Assembly: GCF_025148445.1 (NCBI RefSeq)
Contig: NZ_CP102270.1
Location: 2,095,001 to 2,159,000 of the forward strand
Length of the DNA stretch: 64,000 nt
Reading direction: 5' to 3'
Source of the DNA: Eshraghiella crossota
GTDB lineage: Bacteria > Bacillota > Clostridia > Lachnospirales > Lachnospiraceae
Below, one piece after another: positions 42,407 through 52,740 of this stretch. The notes beneath the pieces are model-generated. The model searched no databases. It had not been told where the DNA came from and worked only from the letters and a program-made list of their open reading frames with translations. Positions within the stretch are counted from its first letter, which is position 1. Each line of letters begins with the position of its first letter. The translations under genes and the position numbers were made by a program.

Positions 42407-43508
42407 TCTGCCTTTTCTTTGGAACGGATATAAATATTCTGAATCCGTCCTTTGTACCAAATGTTATTATTCCGTTAAGTGCCTTCACACGTTCTTCCAT
42501 ATTAGATGTCCCGATTCCCGCTCCCGGATGAAACATGCCTTTTAACACAACACCATTATCCTGAATGAGCATCTGGTAATACTCTTCAAGTTCACTGATA
42601 ACTACCCGGACTTTATTTCCGTTACAATATTTTTCGATATTGGTAACAGCTTCTTTAAGTATTGTTATAAAAGCATATTTAACTTCTTTATCTGCATTTT
42701 GTGATATGTCACATATAAAATCAATATCATAATTTCCAAGTGCTGAAAGTATGGATTCAGCTGTTTCTTTAACATTAAATCCATCCTTATGAAGGTCATG
42801 TACGCTTTCCCTTATATTATTCATTGCTGTATCCAGACTGTATTTAATCGGTACCAGATTGTCATATATTGTATCTTTGCGGTATACCGTCATTATTGCC
42901 CCTAACTGCAGTATGGCACGACTAAGCATGTGACCAACGTTGTCATGTATTTCTCTTGCAATTCTGTTTCTTTCGCTAAGTGTGGCAATTCTTATTTCAT
43001 TATTCATGGTAACTGTCAGCATCTTGTTTTTTTCAGCTAAAAGATTGTTTTTTTCGGTAGAATCGTCACGGAGCCTCTTTATGCCTTCTTTCTGCGTTAT
43101 GATATTATATTCCTTAACCGCGAGTATTGCAGAGCTGAAACAAACCAGAACAAACATTATATGACGGCTACTGTCCTGATAATCTGCATATACATATTTC
43201 ATTGCAAGCATGATATATGTTATTCCATATACTATATGTTTTTTTATACCCCTTACACTGTATGTTATGGTATATATCATTACCGGTAAAAAACATATCG
43301 CTTTTGGGAAAAACAGCCCCGCAATGATTTCTGATATATATACTATATTCATTGCAATTATATTCTTGACAGTATCAAAATAAAAGGATACAAGAAGTAT
43401 AATTACTCCTGATAACAGATATGCCACATCCACAGGAATTACAACATTATTGTATAACAGCCACGTTCCTGCCAGAAACAGAAAAAACTTATCAATATAA
43501 ATTCCCAT
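42393..43508 (-). CDS. Sensor histidine kinase (HisKA_3 type)
   Basis: 371 residues from ATG 43508 (GAGAGGTGG upstream). About five or six hydrophobic helices form the N-terminal sensor, with a very short periplasmic side. A coiled-coil linker follows, then the HisKA_3 motif REIHDNVGHMLSRAI with the phospho-histidine, and a HATPase with KEAVTNIEKYC and QDNGVVLKGMFHPGAGIG. This intramembrane-sensing layout is common for kinases that control neighbouring ABC exporters. The frame is open 57 bases further upstream, across a palindrome, which I treat as regulatory. Confidence 0.93.
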   Translation of the reverse strand: MGIYIDKFFLFLAGTWLLYNNVVIPVDVAYLLSGVIILLVSFYFDTVKNIIAMNIVYISEIIAGLFFPKAICFLPVMIYTITYSVRGIKKHIVYGITYIMLAMKYVYADYQDSSRHIMFVLVCFSSAILAVKEYNIITQKEGIKRLRDDSTEKNNLLAEKNKMLTVTMNNEIRIATLSERNRIAREIHDNVGHMLSRAILQLGAIMTVYRKDTIYDNLVPIKYSLDTAMNNIRESVHDLHKDGFNVKETAESILSALGNYDIDFICDISQNADKEVKYAFITILKEAVTNIEKYCNGNKVRVVISELEEYYQMLIQDNGVVLKGMFHPGAGIGTSNMEERVKALNGIITFGTKDGFRIFISVPKKRQNEDG

Positions 43509-43551
43509 TTTCCACCTCTCTTCCCACTTAATATAACAAATCCCGAAAAAA

Positions 43552-43565
43552 ATGACAATTGTCAT
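43552..43565. promoter_or_regulatory. 14-bp palindrome between the two-component and ABC operons
   Basis: ATGACAATTGTCAT is a perfect palindrome in the 142-base divergent region, 44 bases before the kinase start and 86 before the ATPase. It is a candidate binding site for the adjacent LuxR-type regulator. Confidence 0.5.
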
Positions 43566-43650
43566 ATATATGTATGCTATAAATCACTATTAATTTTTTC
43601 ATAACCAATATATATTGTAATTATAGAATTTACAAGGAGGAGATATTAAT

Positions 43651-44589
43651 ATGTCTGATTCAGTTATTTATGTAGAAAATCTCGTTAAACGTTACAAGGA
43701 ACTTATTGCACTTGACCATTTTAATCTTGATATCAAAAAAGGAGAAATTTTCGGGCTTTTAGGTCCCAATGGTTCCGGTAAGACAACCACGATTAACTGT
43801 ATCCTGGGACTTCTTTCCTATGATAAGGGTATTATCGAGGTTTTTGGCGAAGATATTGATAAAAATACTTCCATCAAGTCAAAGATCGGTGTTGTAATGC
43901 AGAATGTTGCCGTTCTTGATGAACTCAATGTTTATGACAATATTGACTATTTCTGCGGACTTTACATTAAAGATAAAGAAACAAGAAAACAATATGTGGA
44001 AGATGCCATTTCTTTTGTAGGCCTTGAAGACCACAGAAAATTCTATCCAAAGAAACTGTCAGGAGGGCTTTTAAGAAGACTCAACATTGCCTGTGGCATT
44101 GCCCATAAACCATCACTTATTTTCCTTGATGAACCAACCGTAGCAGTTGACCCACAGAGCCGTAATAAAATTCTTGAAGGAATTATGGAGCTTAACAGAA
44201 ACGGTGCAACCATTGTATATACATCCCATTATATGGAAGAAGTTGAGCAGATATGTTCACGGATTGCCATTATGGATGGTGGTAAAAATCTTGCTCTTGG
44301 CACAGCTTCCGAGCTTAAAAAGCTTATCAAAAACACGGAAACCATTAACATTGAACTGCTTAATCTCCCGGATGAAATCATGGATGAAATTAAAAATCTT
44401 CCTCATGTGTATAACATTACATATAACAATAACATATTAAAGATTTTCTATAGTGGCGGAAAACATAATCTCATAAGAGTTCTGGACCTTCTCAAATCAC
44501 ATAATATCAATATGGGCAGGGTATATTCGGAATTTCCGACACTTAATGATGTTTTTCTTGAAATCACCGGCAAGGAATTAAGAGATTAA
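43651..44589 (+). CDS. ABC transporter ATP-binding protein
   Basis: 312 residues. Walker A GPNGSGKT (about 38-45), Q-loop VVMQNVAVLDEL, signature LSGGLLRRLNIA, Walker B LIFLDEPTVAVDPQSR, then YTSHYMEEVE. A C-terminal extension of about 90 residues is typical of drug or antibiotic exporters. AAGGAGGAG precedes ATG 43651. It is followed by two ABC-2 permease genes. The divergent two-component system probably regulates it. Confidence 0.95.
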   Translation: MSDSVIYVENLVKRYKELIALDHFNLDIKKGEIFGLLGPNGSGKTTTINCILGLLSYDKGIIEVFGEDIDKNTSIKSKIGVVMQNVAVLDELNVYDNIDYFCGLYIKDKETRKQYVEDAISFVGLEDHRKFYPKKLSGGLLRRLNIACGIAHKPSLIFLDEPTVAVDPQSRNKILEGIMELNRNGATIVYTSHYMEEVEQICSRIAIMDGGKNLALGTASELKKLIKNTETINIELLNLPDEIMDEIKNLPHVYNITYNNNILKIFYSGGKHNLIRVLDLLKSHNINMGRVYSEFPTLNDVFLEITGKELRD

Positions 44590-44603
44590 AAGGAGGTTAC
44601 CCT

Positions 44604-45749
44604 ATGTTTTTTCATGCTTATAAATATAAATTGAAATCTCTTTTCCGTGAAAAAGAAACCTTTTTCTGGATTATGTTTTTCCCTCTGATTCTCGGTACTT
44701 TTTTCTTCATGGCATTTTCAAAAATCTCGTCACAGACAGAAACCTTCAGTACAATAAATGTGGCAGTATGTGCCGATGATACCGATGATACCGCTTACTT
44801 TAAAGAGGTCATTGAAAACCTTTATGCAGATGACAGAAAAGAAGTTCCTTTTTTCAATATCACATATACCGACAGGGAATCGGCGGATAAACTTCTATCC
44901 GACAAAAAAGCAGATGGCATTATTACCGTAGATAACGGAAATCCTTCCCTTTCAATAAGAGAAAACGGAATAGAAGAAACCGTAATCAAATCTTTCCTTG
45001 ATTCCTATATCAGAAATATGGCTGTAATCCATGTTGCATTTATGACACCCGAAAAACTTGACGGTGTCTATAAGGAACTTTTGACGAATGTACGCCATGT
45101 TACGGAAAAAGAACTTACAAAAGGCAATACCGACAATATGATTGATTACTATTACTCCCTCATTGCCATGGCTTGTATGTTTGCTACCCTTTCCGGAACA
45201 ACCTGTGTAACGGGACTTAAAGCCGACCTTTCATCTGTAGGTATGCGAAAAAACCTGTATCCCGGAAGCAGAATAACACTTGTTCTTGGTGATGCAGCTG
45301 CCACACTCACTTTACATCTCATATCCAACGGATTGCTTATAATATATCTTCAGAAGATATTAAAACTTAATCTGGCAGCTAATTCATGGCTTATATATCT
45401 CGTATCGGTTATGGGAACAATAATTGCACTTAGTATAGGTCTTTTAATCGGTTCTGTAAGAAAACTTTCACTGAATGTAAGAATTGGAATTAATCTTTTC
45501 ATCTCACTTTTTTCAAGTTTTCTCAGCGGACTTATGATCGGCGGCATCAAACAATCCATTGAGAAGCATTTTTCTCTTTTCAACAGGCTTAATCCTTCCG
45601 CACTTATATCTGATGCTTTGTATGCACTTAACATTTATGACGATTATAAAATATTTTTACAAAAAATCTCCATTATGGCAGGAATGGCAGTCATTCTTTG
45701 CATAATATGCTTTATAAATACAAGGAGGGAAAAATATGACAGTATTTAA
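44604..45749 (+). CDS. ABC-2 family permease
   Basis: 381 residues. One N-terminal helix (KETFFWIMFFPLILGTFFFM), then an extracellular domain of roughly 150 residues, then five helices near the C-terminus: the ABC-2 export permease plan. AAAGGAGG precedes ATG 44604. It lies 14 bases after the ATPase gene and overlaps the next permease by 14 bases. Confidence 0.92.
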   Translation: MFFHAYKYKLKSLFREKETFFWIMFFPLILGTFFFMAFSKISSQTETFSTINVAVCADDTDDTAYFKEVIENLYADDRKEVPFFNITYTDRESADKLLSDKKADGIITVDNGNPSLSIRENGIEETVIKSFLDSYIRNMAVIHVAFMTPEKLDGVYKELLTNVRHVTEKELTKGNTDNMIDYYYSLIAMACMFATLSGTTCVTGLKADLSSVGMRKNLYPGSRITLVLGDAAATLTLHLISNGLLIIYLQKILKLNLAANSWLIYLVSVMGTIIALSIGLLIGSVRKLSLNVRIGINLFISLFSSFLSGLMIGGIKQSIEKHFSLFNRLNPSALISDALYALNIYDDYKIFLQKISIMAGMAVILCIICFINTRREKYDSI

Positions 45750-46866
45750 TGCATTTATGAAAGTAATTAAAAAACACATTGGTTCTATTATTATGTATAC
45801 CTGTATTTTTCTTTCCATAGCAATTAGCATTTCAAAAAATAATACAAATAACACTATAGAAAATTTTAAATCTACCAGACTTGATATTGTGTGTTTTAAT
45901 CACAGCAACAGCATGCTGGCAGACAATCTTATACAGTATTTATCAGACAATCACAATATTAAATCCGGTATAAACGAGGATATCAATTCAATCCGTGACG
46001 CAATTTACAACAGGGATGCCGACTATATATTAATTATTCCTGAGGATTTTGCATCAACCCATAATGTATCTGCTTACAAACTTCCCGGCTCTTTTGCCGC
46101 AGAATTTATGGATATGTCTATTGAAAACTTTATTAATACTTATCTTGCCTTTTCTTCAATGGGAATTGATGATGAAAACGCATACGAAAATACTTTAAAG
46201 ACTGTCAGTATTTCAACCGATGTGTCAATTGCTGACACCGGGAATACTTCTGTATACGGTGATGAACACTATTTTTACAATTATATACCTTATGTTTTGA
46301 TATGTGCCATTGTAACAAGTGTTGCTCCTGCCCTTATCTCTTTTAACAAAAAAGAGGTTGAAAAGCGTACTTTATGTTCGGGATTAAGTATTGCGAAACG
46401 CAATTATCAGATGGCCAAAGGGTGTTTTCTTGTGGCGTTTGGAATAATAGCTTTATATTTCATTACGTCATGTATTTTATATAAAGGTGCAATGTTTACA
46501 GCAGCAGGTGCCTTACGCTTAGCCAATACCGTGGTATATGCCCTTATATGTCTTGCAATTACTTTCTTCTTAAGTTCATTTGTAAAAAACAATAATACGG
46601 TAAATATATTTGTTAACGCATTCGGACTGGGTTCAGCATTTATATGCGGAGTATTTGTCCCAAGGCAGTTTCTTGCGGATGGCGTAATTGCAGCCGGAAG
46701 ATTTTTTCCTGCATACTGGTATGTGAATAATGAAGAAGCTGCTTCCAATCTCTCCGCAGCAAGTGCCTCTTCAATTGTTCTTAATTTCACAATACAGCTT
46801 ATGTTTGCCCTTGCTTTTATGGTTCTGGCAATTGTCATAAGCAGCAAAAAAAAGGACAGAAACTAA
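45736..46866 (+). CDS. ABC-2 family permease
   Basis: 376 residues, same plan as the preceding subunit: an N-terminal helix (GSIIMYTCIFLSIAISIS), an extracellular loop to about residue 180, and five to six helices afterward, with FGLGSAFICGVFVPRQFL near the end. It likely forms a heterodimer with the upstream permease. GGAGGG precedes ATG 45736. Last gene of the exporter operon; substrate unknown. Confidence 0.92.
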   Translation: MTVFNAFMKVIKKHIGSIIMYTCIFLSIAISISKNNTNNTIENFKSTRLDIVCFNHSNSMLADNLIQYLSDNHNIKSGINEDINSIRDAIYNRDADYILIIPEDFASTHNVSAYKLPGSFAAEFMDMSIENFINTYLAFSSMGIDDENAYENTLKTVSISTDVSIADTGNTSVYGDEHYFYNYIPYVLICAIVTSVAPALISFNKKEVEKRTLCSGLSIAKRNYQMAKGCFLVAFGIIALYFITSCILYKGAMFTAAGALRLANTVVYALICLAITFFLSSFVKNNNTVNIFVNAFGLGSAFICGVFVPRQFLADGVIAAGRFFPAYWYVNNEEAASNLSAASASSIVLNFTIQLMFALAFMVLAIVISSKKKDRN

Positions 46867-46953
46867 ATATTTAATAACTTTTTCTGACTTCTTATGTTAC
46901 AATATTACTGACCAGATTATAATTAACTACATAAGAAGAAGAGGACTATATTT

Positions 46954-48939
46954 ATGTTTAAAAGATACAAAGGCCAGTTTCTGACGATACCAAACATTCT
47001 TGGCTACATAAGAATTTTTCTTATGCTCATTTTTGTTATCGTATACTTTAATGCAGGAAATTACCATTTTGCAGCAGTAATATTCTTAATATCCGGTCTT
47101 ACGGATTTTCTCGACGGTAAGATAGCACGACACTTCCACATGGAAACGGAATTTGGTGAAATACTTGACCCTGTTGCCGACAAGCTTACACAGGGTGCGG
47201 TCGTATTAAGTCTTACATTCCGTTTTGTTATGATGCGCTATTTATTAATGCTCATTCTGCTAAAAGATGTATTTATGGGAATTACAGGTTTTATCCTTTA
47301 CAAACGTGGCAAGAAAATGGACGGTGCCCAGTGGTATGGTAAATTCAACACCACTTTTATGTATTTTGCCATTCTGATACTGCTCTTTTCCCGCTCCCTG
47401 ACCTATTTCAGTTCGGGATTGCTGATAGCCGGTGTTTTCCTTGTAAATATGTTCTGTTTTATCAGCTACGTTGTATTCTACATAAGAATGATACGGGGCG
47501 TATCCAATGAAAAGAACAAACTCAGTAAAAAGAAGACCGGTATTGTATTTGCTGTTATCGTACTCATATTTCTGAGTTTTGAAGTATCTTCTACACTTTC
47601 TGTCTACTCAAAACAGCCTGATGTGTCAGAAGATATGCTTATAGACAGGTCAGAATTTTTTGGAAACGGCGAAGCAGGTGAATCTGCCAAAATCCTTGTT
47701 GATAATTCAGATGCCCTTTTTGAAAGGGTTTATATGATTAAAAATGCAAAAACAAATATCTCCATGTCGACCTTTGATTTCCGTGCAGATGAAGCGGGTC
47801 AGATAATGATTGGCGCCCTTATGTCTGCCGCTGACCGTGGCGTAAAGGTTAATCTTCTTGTGGACGGAATTAACAGCTGGATTCAGATGGAATGGAATCC
47901 TTACTTTTACGCTCTTTCCTGCCATGAGAATGTAACCGTCAAAGTATATAATAAAGCTAACCCTCTTGTGCCATGGAAATCCATTGCCAGAATGCACGAT
48001 AAATACCTTATTGCAGATAATTCCACATATATTCTTGGCGGTCGTAATACATACAACCGTTTCCTCGGCGATTATTCTACATATCAGAACTACGACTGGG
48101 ATGTTCTCGTATACAGTGATACCGTACAGGAAAACAGTTCTGTCAACAAGCTGATTGACTATGCCGAAAAAATATGGCATGACCGGGATTGTTCGATATT
48201 CCACAACAGCCGTTATTTAAAAAGATGGACCTGTGTAAAGAACGCTTCAAAAGATATTTATACGGCATATAATAATTATATTTCAGATAATGACAGCAAA
48301 ATGGCTTCTTATGATTACAAAGAAGATACCATTCCCGTCAATAAGATTACTATATTAAGTAACGCTACCAACTGTGGAATGAAGGACCCTGTTATATGGG
48401 CTAATCTCACGGAGCTTGTTGTAAATGCCAGAGAAAGAGCCAAAATACATACCCCGTACATAATCTGTAATGACGTAATGTACCGTTCTCTTGAGAAAAT
48501 GGCAGTATCTGATGCCGATATTATACTGATGACTAATTCCGCACCTAACAACGATAATCCGGTAGGTGCCGCCGAGCTTGAATCTTCCATGCCGGACATT
48601 CTTGCCACCGGCATAGATTTGTGGGAATTCAGCGGAAAAAGAGCCTACCATGGAAAGAGTATTGTTATAGATGACAATATATCAATAATCGGCTCCTTTA
48701 ATATGGATATAAGAAGCACCTACCTTGATACCGAGCTTATGCTTGTAATAGACAGTGAAGAAATTAATGCCCAGATGTCATCTTATATGGAAAAATATGA
48801 GAAACAATCAGTAAATATACTGTCTGACGGCACAAAGGAAAACCCTTACAATGTTACCGAGGTCGAATACACCTCAAAAAGAAAAGCCAGGAAAACACTT
48901 ATTCAAAAGCTCTTTTCCTGGGCAAGATGTTTCTTTTAG
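46954..48939 (+). CDS. Fusion: CDP-alcohol phosphatidyltransferase + phospholipase D/cardiolipin-synthase-like
   Basis: 661 residues. The N-terminal half (about 1-190) is a PgsA-type membrane enzyme with the full CDP-alcohol motif: D51, D54-G55, A58-R59, G68, D72, D76, and several helices. After a transmembrane or linker segment near 195-215, the C-terminal half is PLD-like with two HKD motifs, HDKYLIAD at 348 and HGKSIVID at 566. In separate form these would make phosphatidylglycerophosphate and cardiolipin or hydrolyse phosphodiesters. A fusion suggests linked steps of anionic lipid synthesis. Activity of each half is inferred. Confidence 0.88.
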   Translation: MFKRYKGQFLTIPNILGYIRIFLMLIFVIVYFNAGNYHFAAVIFLISGLTDFLDGKIARHFHMETEFGEILDPVADKLTQGAVVLSLTFRFVMMRYLLMLILLKDVFMGITGFILYKRGKKMDGAQWYGKFNTTFMYFAILILLFSRSLTYFSSGLLIAGVFLVNMFCFISYVVFYIRMIRGVSNEKNKLSKKKTGIVFAVIVLIFLSFEVSSTLSVYSKQPDVSEDMLIDRSEFFGNGEAGESAKILVDNSDALFERVYMIKNAKTNISMSTFDFRADEAGQIMIGALMSAADRGVKVNLLVDGINSWIQMEWNPYFYALSCHENVTVKVYNKANPLVPWKSIARMHDKYLIADNSTYILGGRNTYNRFLGDYSTYQNYDWDVLVYSDTVQENSSVNKLIDYAEKIWHDRDCSIFHNSRYLKRWTCVKNASKDIYTAYNNYISDNDSKMASYDYKEDTIPVNKITILSNATNCGMKDPVIWANLTELVVNARERAKIHTPYIICNDVMYRSLEKMAVSDADIILMTNSAPNNDNPVGAAELESSMPDILATGIDLWEFSGKRAYHGKSIVIDDNISIIGSFNMDIRSTYLDTELMLVIDSEEINAQMSSYMEKYEKQSVNILSDGTKENPYNVTEVEYTSKRKARKTLIQKLFSWARCFF

Positions 48940-49775
48940 TTATTCTTTTTCTTAATGGCGGCAGCTATTAAAATGATAAGACCTGCCAATGTAACAATTC
49001 CTCCCGCCATAAGATACGTATTAAGACCAAGAGGTATTTTAAAGCCTATCATTTTCTTAATATTATAATTACTTCTTAAAATATTATATATTATAACGAT
49101 AACGGATGCTGCTCCCGCAATGGTAATATTTCTGCCAAGGTGCAGCATTCTTTTTTCTTTATCTGATAACAGAATCGAAATAACCAGAAATACAGCAGTA
49201 AGCACATAAAGTGCAATTCTTACATTCTTTATAAGTATAAAATGGTACAGCTTAACTTCTACCCTGATTCGTGTTGTCACAATATCCATATTTTCATTAA
49301 CCGCATCATTGATTATCTGCACAAGCTTTGTGCTTCCAATACCTATTATACCGCTGATAATCAGACGTTTATCATCATCAATGCTGATATTAAAAAGTTT
49401 CATTACATTATTCACAATCGTATTGGCAGTTAAAGCAATTTCATTTCTGACAGCCTTATTATCAATGCTGCCCGTTATATCAATTTTAGAAAAACCTGCC
49501 TTATAAATTGCATCAAGTGCGGCTTCAACATAATAATCAACTACATTGTTAAGTCCCTCTATATCATTAAAATTTTCCCGTATTTTGTGCTCGTCAACAT
49601 TTACGCCGCCTAATTTATCTTCAAGGAACTTAATCACATTATTATTAACGGCACCTTCTATAACTGTTTTCTTAATTACTATAGGAACACGTTCTTTTGC
49701 CGCAAGACCACCTATTATTCCACAGGTTCCTATTATAAACAGAACCGTGGCAATGACTGAAATTGTTTTCCTCAA
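48936..49775 (-). CDS. Multi-pass membrane protein of unknown function
   Basis: 279 residues. A signal-like first helix (MRKTISVIATVLFIIGTCGI), then a mostly helical soluble domain to about 180, presumably outside, and three more helices near the C-terminus (about 183-202, 216-232, 250-272), ending in KKKNN. It overlaps the convergent lipid-fusion gene end by 4 bases and ends the same strand run as the hybrid kinase, 5 bases downstream of it. I do not recognise the family. Confidence 0.72.
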   Translation of the reverse strand: MRKTISVIATVLFIIGTCGIIGGLAAKERVPIVIKKTVIEGAVNNNVIKFLEDKLGGVNVDEHKIRENFNDIEGLNNVVDYYVEAALDAIYKAGFSKIDITGSIDNKAVRNEIALTANTIVNNVMKLFNISIDDDKRLIISGIIGIGSTKLVQIINDAVNENMDIVTTRIRVEVKLYHFILIKNVRIALYVLTAVFLVISILLSDKEKRMLHLGRNITIAGAASVIVIIYNILRSNYNIKKMIGFKIPLGLNTYLMAGGIVTLAGLIILIAAAIKKKNN

Positions 49776-49779
49776 TTTA

Positions 49780-52740
49780 TTATCCTCTTCCTATATATTC
49801 TTTTATTTTACCAAGCATTTCTTTTGATAATTCCGGTTCATAGTCATCAATATAAATTTTAAGTTGTTTTACATAATCACTATATATTTTGTCCGAAGTA
49901 TCATCAGGTATATTCTTAGCTTTAGCCAACGCCGTTTCAAAATCACATTCATCAAGTGCCTCATATATTTCCGGCAGCAATGCGTGAATATCAGTATCAG
50001 CGGGCTCTTCCGTATCTTCTTCTATGAAAAAAAGCATGCTTTCTTCATAGCATTTACTAATCTGCTCCAGAAGTATCGGGTGTAATATATTAATTCTTTC
50101 AGTATCATTATTATGTACAGCTTCTTCAATGAGCCTCGCAATTCTTGATACTGTAAGAGCTCCCACTGCGTCTGAACTGCTTTTAAGACTATGTATGTTT
50201 ATCTCATAATCTTTAAGATTATTGAGACTGTCATTAAGCACTTTTGGAAGATTCTTTAAATAATCCCCATAGTCCCTAATCATTAAAATTAATACTTTCT
50301 TATCATTTATAATTGACATTGCATGGTGCAAATCAAATTCATTTACCTCAGGAAATACAATTTCATCCTTTATGTCGTCTGTTTTGCCTATCTTACAGTC
50401 AGGCAGGTGTTTTTTAATGATGGTTAACAATTCCGTATAACTTACGGGCTTACTGATGTAATCATCAAAACCTTCTCTGATATATTGTTCCCTTGCGCCT
50501 TTAATGGCATTGGCTGTCATCGCTATTACAGGAACGTTCTTACATAAGGTCCTGTCATCATTTTTCATTCTATGAAGGGCTTCTATACCATCCATCTCCG
50601 GCATCATATGGTCAAGCAGAATCACATCAAAAGTGTGATTTCCGGTAATTTCAAGCATCTCTTTCCCACTGCGGCAGGTTGTGATATTCATTCCTGCCTT
50701 TTTAAGCAGCCCTCCCGTAACAGACAGGTTCATTTCATTATCGTCAACAACAAGGACATCTACATCTTTTGCAAGATAACCTGTATCTAAGGTACTGCAT
50801 TTATAATAATTATTAAGTTTTTCTTTGTAATCCCCAATCGGAGTATCGTCTTCTACATTAAGCGGTATGGATATATAAAATTCGGATCCCTCTCCGTATT
50901 TACTGTCAAAAGAAATCGTTCCGCCCATAATGCCCAGATATTTTTTCGTTATGGACAGTCCGAGACCTGTTCCCTCCACACTGCTCATAGTATCGGCACG
51001 TTCAAATTTATTAAATATCTTGTCTTTAAATTCTTCTTTGATACCTATTCCTGTATCGGTAACCGTTACATTAAGAACATACTTATCTTCTACATAAGAA
51101 CCTTTCATAATCAGTTCTATGCTGCCTTTTTCTGTATATTTTACAGCATTGCCAAGTACATTTGTAAGTATCTGCCTGATTTTCACTTCATCAGCTTTAA
51201 AAGATGACGGCATTTCTTTATCTGCCTTCACAATAAATTCAAGCCCTTTATTCTCCGCTTTTCCTTTTATCATCATAATAACATCGTTAAGCATTGATAT
51301 GGTACTGAATGTATTTTCAACAAGCTCTATTTTACCTGATTCGATTCTTGAAAAATCGAGAATATCATTAATAATTGACAAAAGAGTATCTCCTGCCGAT
51401 CTAATATTTCCCGCATATTCCTTGATTGCTTTGTCCGGGTCACTCATAAGTATCATATCATTCATACCCATTATCGCATTGATAGGAGTTCTTATCTCAT
51501 GGCTCATACTAGCAAGGAAGTTGGATTTTAACTGGTTGGCTTTAAGCGCATAGACTGCCTTCTCACGTATTCTGATATTGTTTTTTATGAAATTAACAAC
51601 AGCCATTATAAGCAGTAAATACAAGCCGATAATCATAAACATACCATCGGTATTTCTGTTATTTCCAAAGTTAATCATTATAATCTCAACAAGAGCACAT
51701 ATTGCAAATCCCAGGAAACCTTGGGCAATAACCTTATATTCTTTTATATATCCTTTTATCAAATCCATTATAAGGGTATATGCAACGCTTGCAATCTGTA
51801 TTGCAAGAACAATATTCATTGGTAAACGAGAACTGTAAAAATCTACGACTCCCGTAAAGTGAAGTGTTGTGAATACTATAAAATTCAGAATTACAACAAC
51901 TATGGACACCGTATAAAGACGGCAATACCTGTATTCCTGTTCCCGGTTAAGGTAGTGGTCAAAAAACGCCGGTGCAAGCATTATAACAAGATATCCTAAT
52001 ATTCCATCTATATAATAAATCTTGAATATGTACTGATACAGCATATTATCAAATATGAGCCAGCTTGCAACAGCAAGAACCCCCACACTCAGGGATAAAA
52101 TACTTATATCCTTTTTTCCTTTTATATGTAAAATAAGGTTTACAACAATACTCACAAATGCAAATATAGCAAGAATTATAGATGCATTCATCTGGACGCC
52201 ACAAAGTTTCTGATATTCCTCATATATGCCATAGGCATTACCCAGAAAAACTTTTGATAAGACAAGAACATTATCTCTGGGTACATTTCTGACAATTCTT
52301 ATGGTCTTGCCTGAGGCCTGGCTTCCCAAATCTATATAAACAATTCTGTTTTTTTCCATTAACCCCGGTAAAGGATTATCATCATTTCTATACTTTCCCA
52401 CAAGAACATCATCGAGATATATCTTTGTGCTTCTCCCCAGAGTCAACGACAATACGGAATCATAAGGAAGATTGTCCGGAAGAACATTTTCCACAACAAT
52501 ATCTTTATTTCCCTCTTCAGTTATACTGACAGGATAATCAAGTGGCTTTCTTGTACCATCTTCATACACACGTTCCCAGCCTGTCTTATATAATTCACAC
52601 CAGCCCCCAAGCCCGTTACCATAATGTTTTTTTATGTAAAGCTGAAAGACCATGCCAAAAATATATACTCCTGCAAGCATGCAAAAAACAATTCCTACAA
52701 GTATTTTATATATTTTTTTTCTTATATCTCCGTTATTCAT
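49780..52740 (-). CDS. Hybrid sensor histidine kinase with receiver and HPt domains
   Basis: 986 residues. First helix about 13-35, an extracellular beta-rich domain to about 180, then about seven helices (7TMR-DISM-like) to about 390. HisKA phospho-histidine is H414 in SMSHEIRTP, followed by a HATPase with DTGIGI and GTGLGLSI. A receiver domain has phospho-acceptor D710 in LLDHMMPEMDG. A C-terminal HPt domain has H850 in NIHSLKSSSDAVG. All steps of a phosphorelay except the final receiver are in one chain; no separate output regulator is adjacent. It starts inside the end of the MATE gene. Confidence 0.93.
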   Translation of the reverse strand: MNNGDIRKKIYKILVGIVFCMLAGVYIFGMVFQLYIKKHYGNGLGGWCELYKTGWERVYEDGTRKPLDYPVSITEEGNKDIVVENVLPDNLPYDSVLSLTLGRSTKIYLDDVLVGKYRNDDNPLPGLMEKNRIVYIDLGSQASGKTIRIVRNVPRDNVLVLSKVFLGNAYGIYEEYQKLCGVQMNASIILAIFAFVSIVVNLILHIKGKKDISILSLSVGVLAVASWLIFDNMLYQYIFKIYYIDGILGYLVIMLAPAFFDHYLNREQEYRYCRLYTVSIVVVILNFIVFTTLHFTGVVDFYSSRLPMNIVLAIQIASVAYTLIMDLIKGYIKEYKVIAQGFLGFAICALVEIIMINFGNNRNTDGMFMIIGLYLLLIMAVVNFIKNNIRIREKAVYALKANQLKSNFLASMSHEIRTPINAIMGMNDMILMSDPDKAIKEYAGNIRSAGDTLLSIINDILDFSRIESGKIELVENTFSTISMLNDVIMMIKGKAENKGLEFIVKADKEMPSSFKADEVKIRQILTNVLGNAVKYTEKGSIELIMKGSYVEDKYVLNVTVTDTGIGIKEEFKDKIFNKFERADTMSSVEGTGLGLSITKKYLGIMGGTISFDSKYGEGSEFYISIPLNVEDDTPIGDYKEKLNNYYKCSTLDTGYLAKDVDVLVVDDNEMNLSVTGGLLKKAGMNITTCRSGKEMLEITGNHTFDVILLDHMMPEMDGIEALHRMKNDDRTLCKNVPVIAMTANAIKGAREQYIREGFDDYISKPVSYTELLTIIKKHLPDCKIGKTDDIKDEIVFPEVNEFDLHHAMSIINDKKVLILMIRDYGDYLKNLPKVLNDSLNNLKDYEINIHSLKSSSDAVGALTVSRIARLIEEAVHNNDTERINILHPILLEQISKCYEESMLFFIEEDTEEPADTDIHALLPEIYEALDECDFETALAKAKNIPDDTSDKIYSDYVKQLKIYIDDYEPELSKEMLGKIKEYIGRG

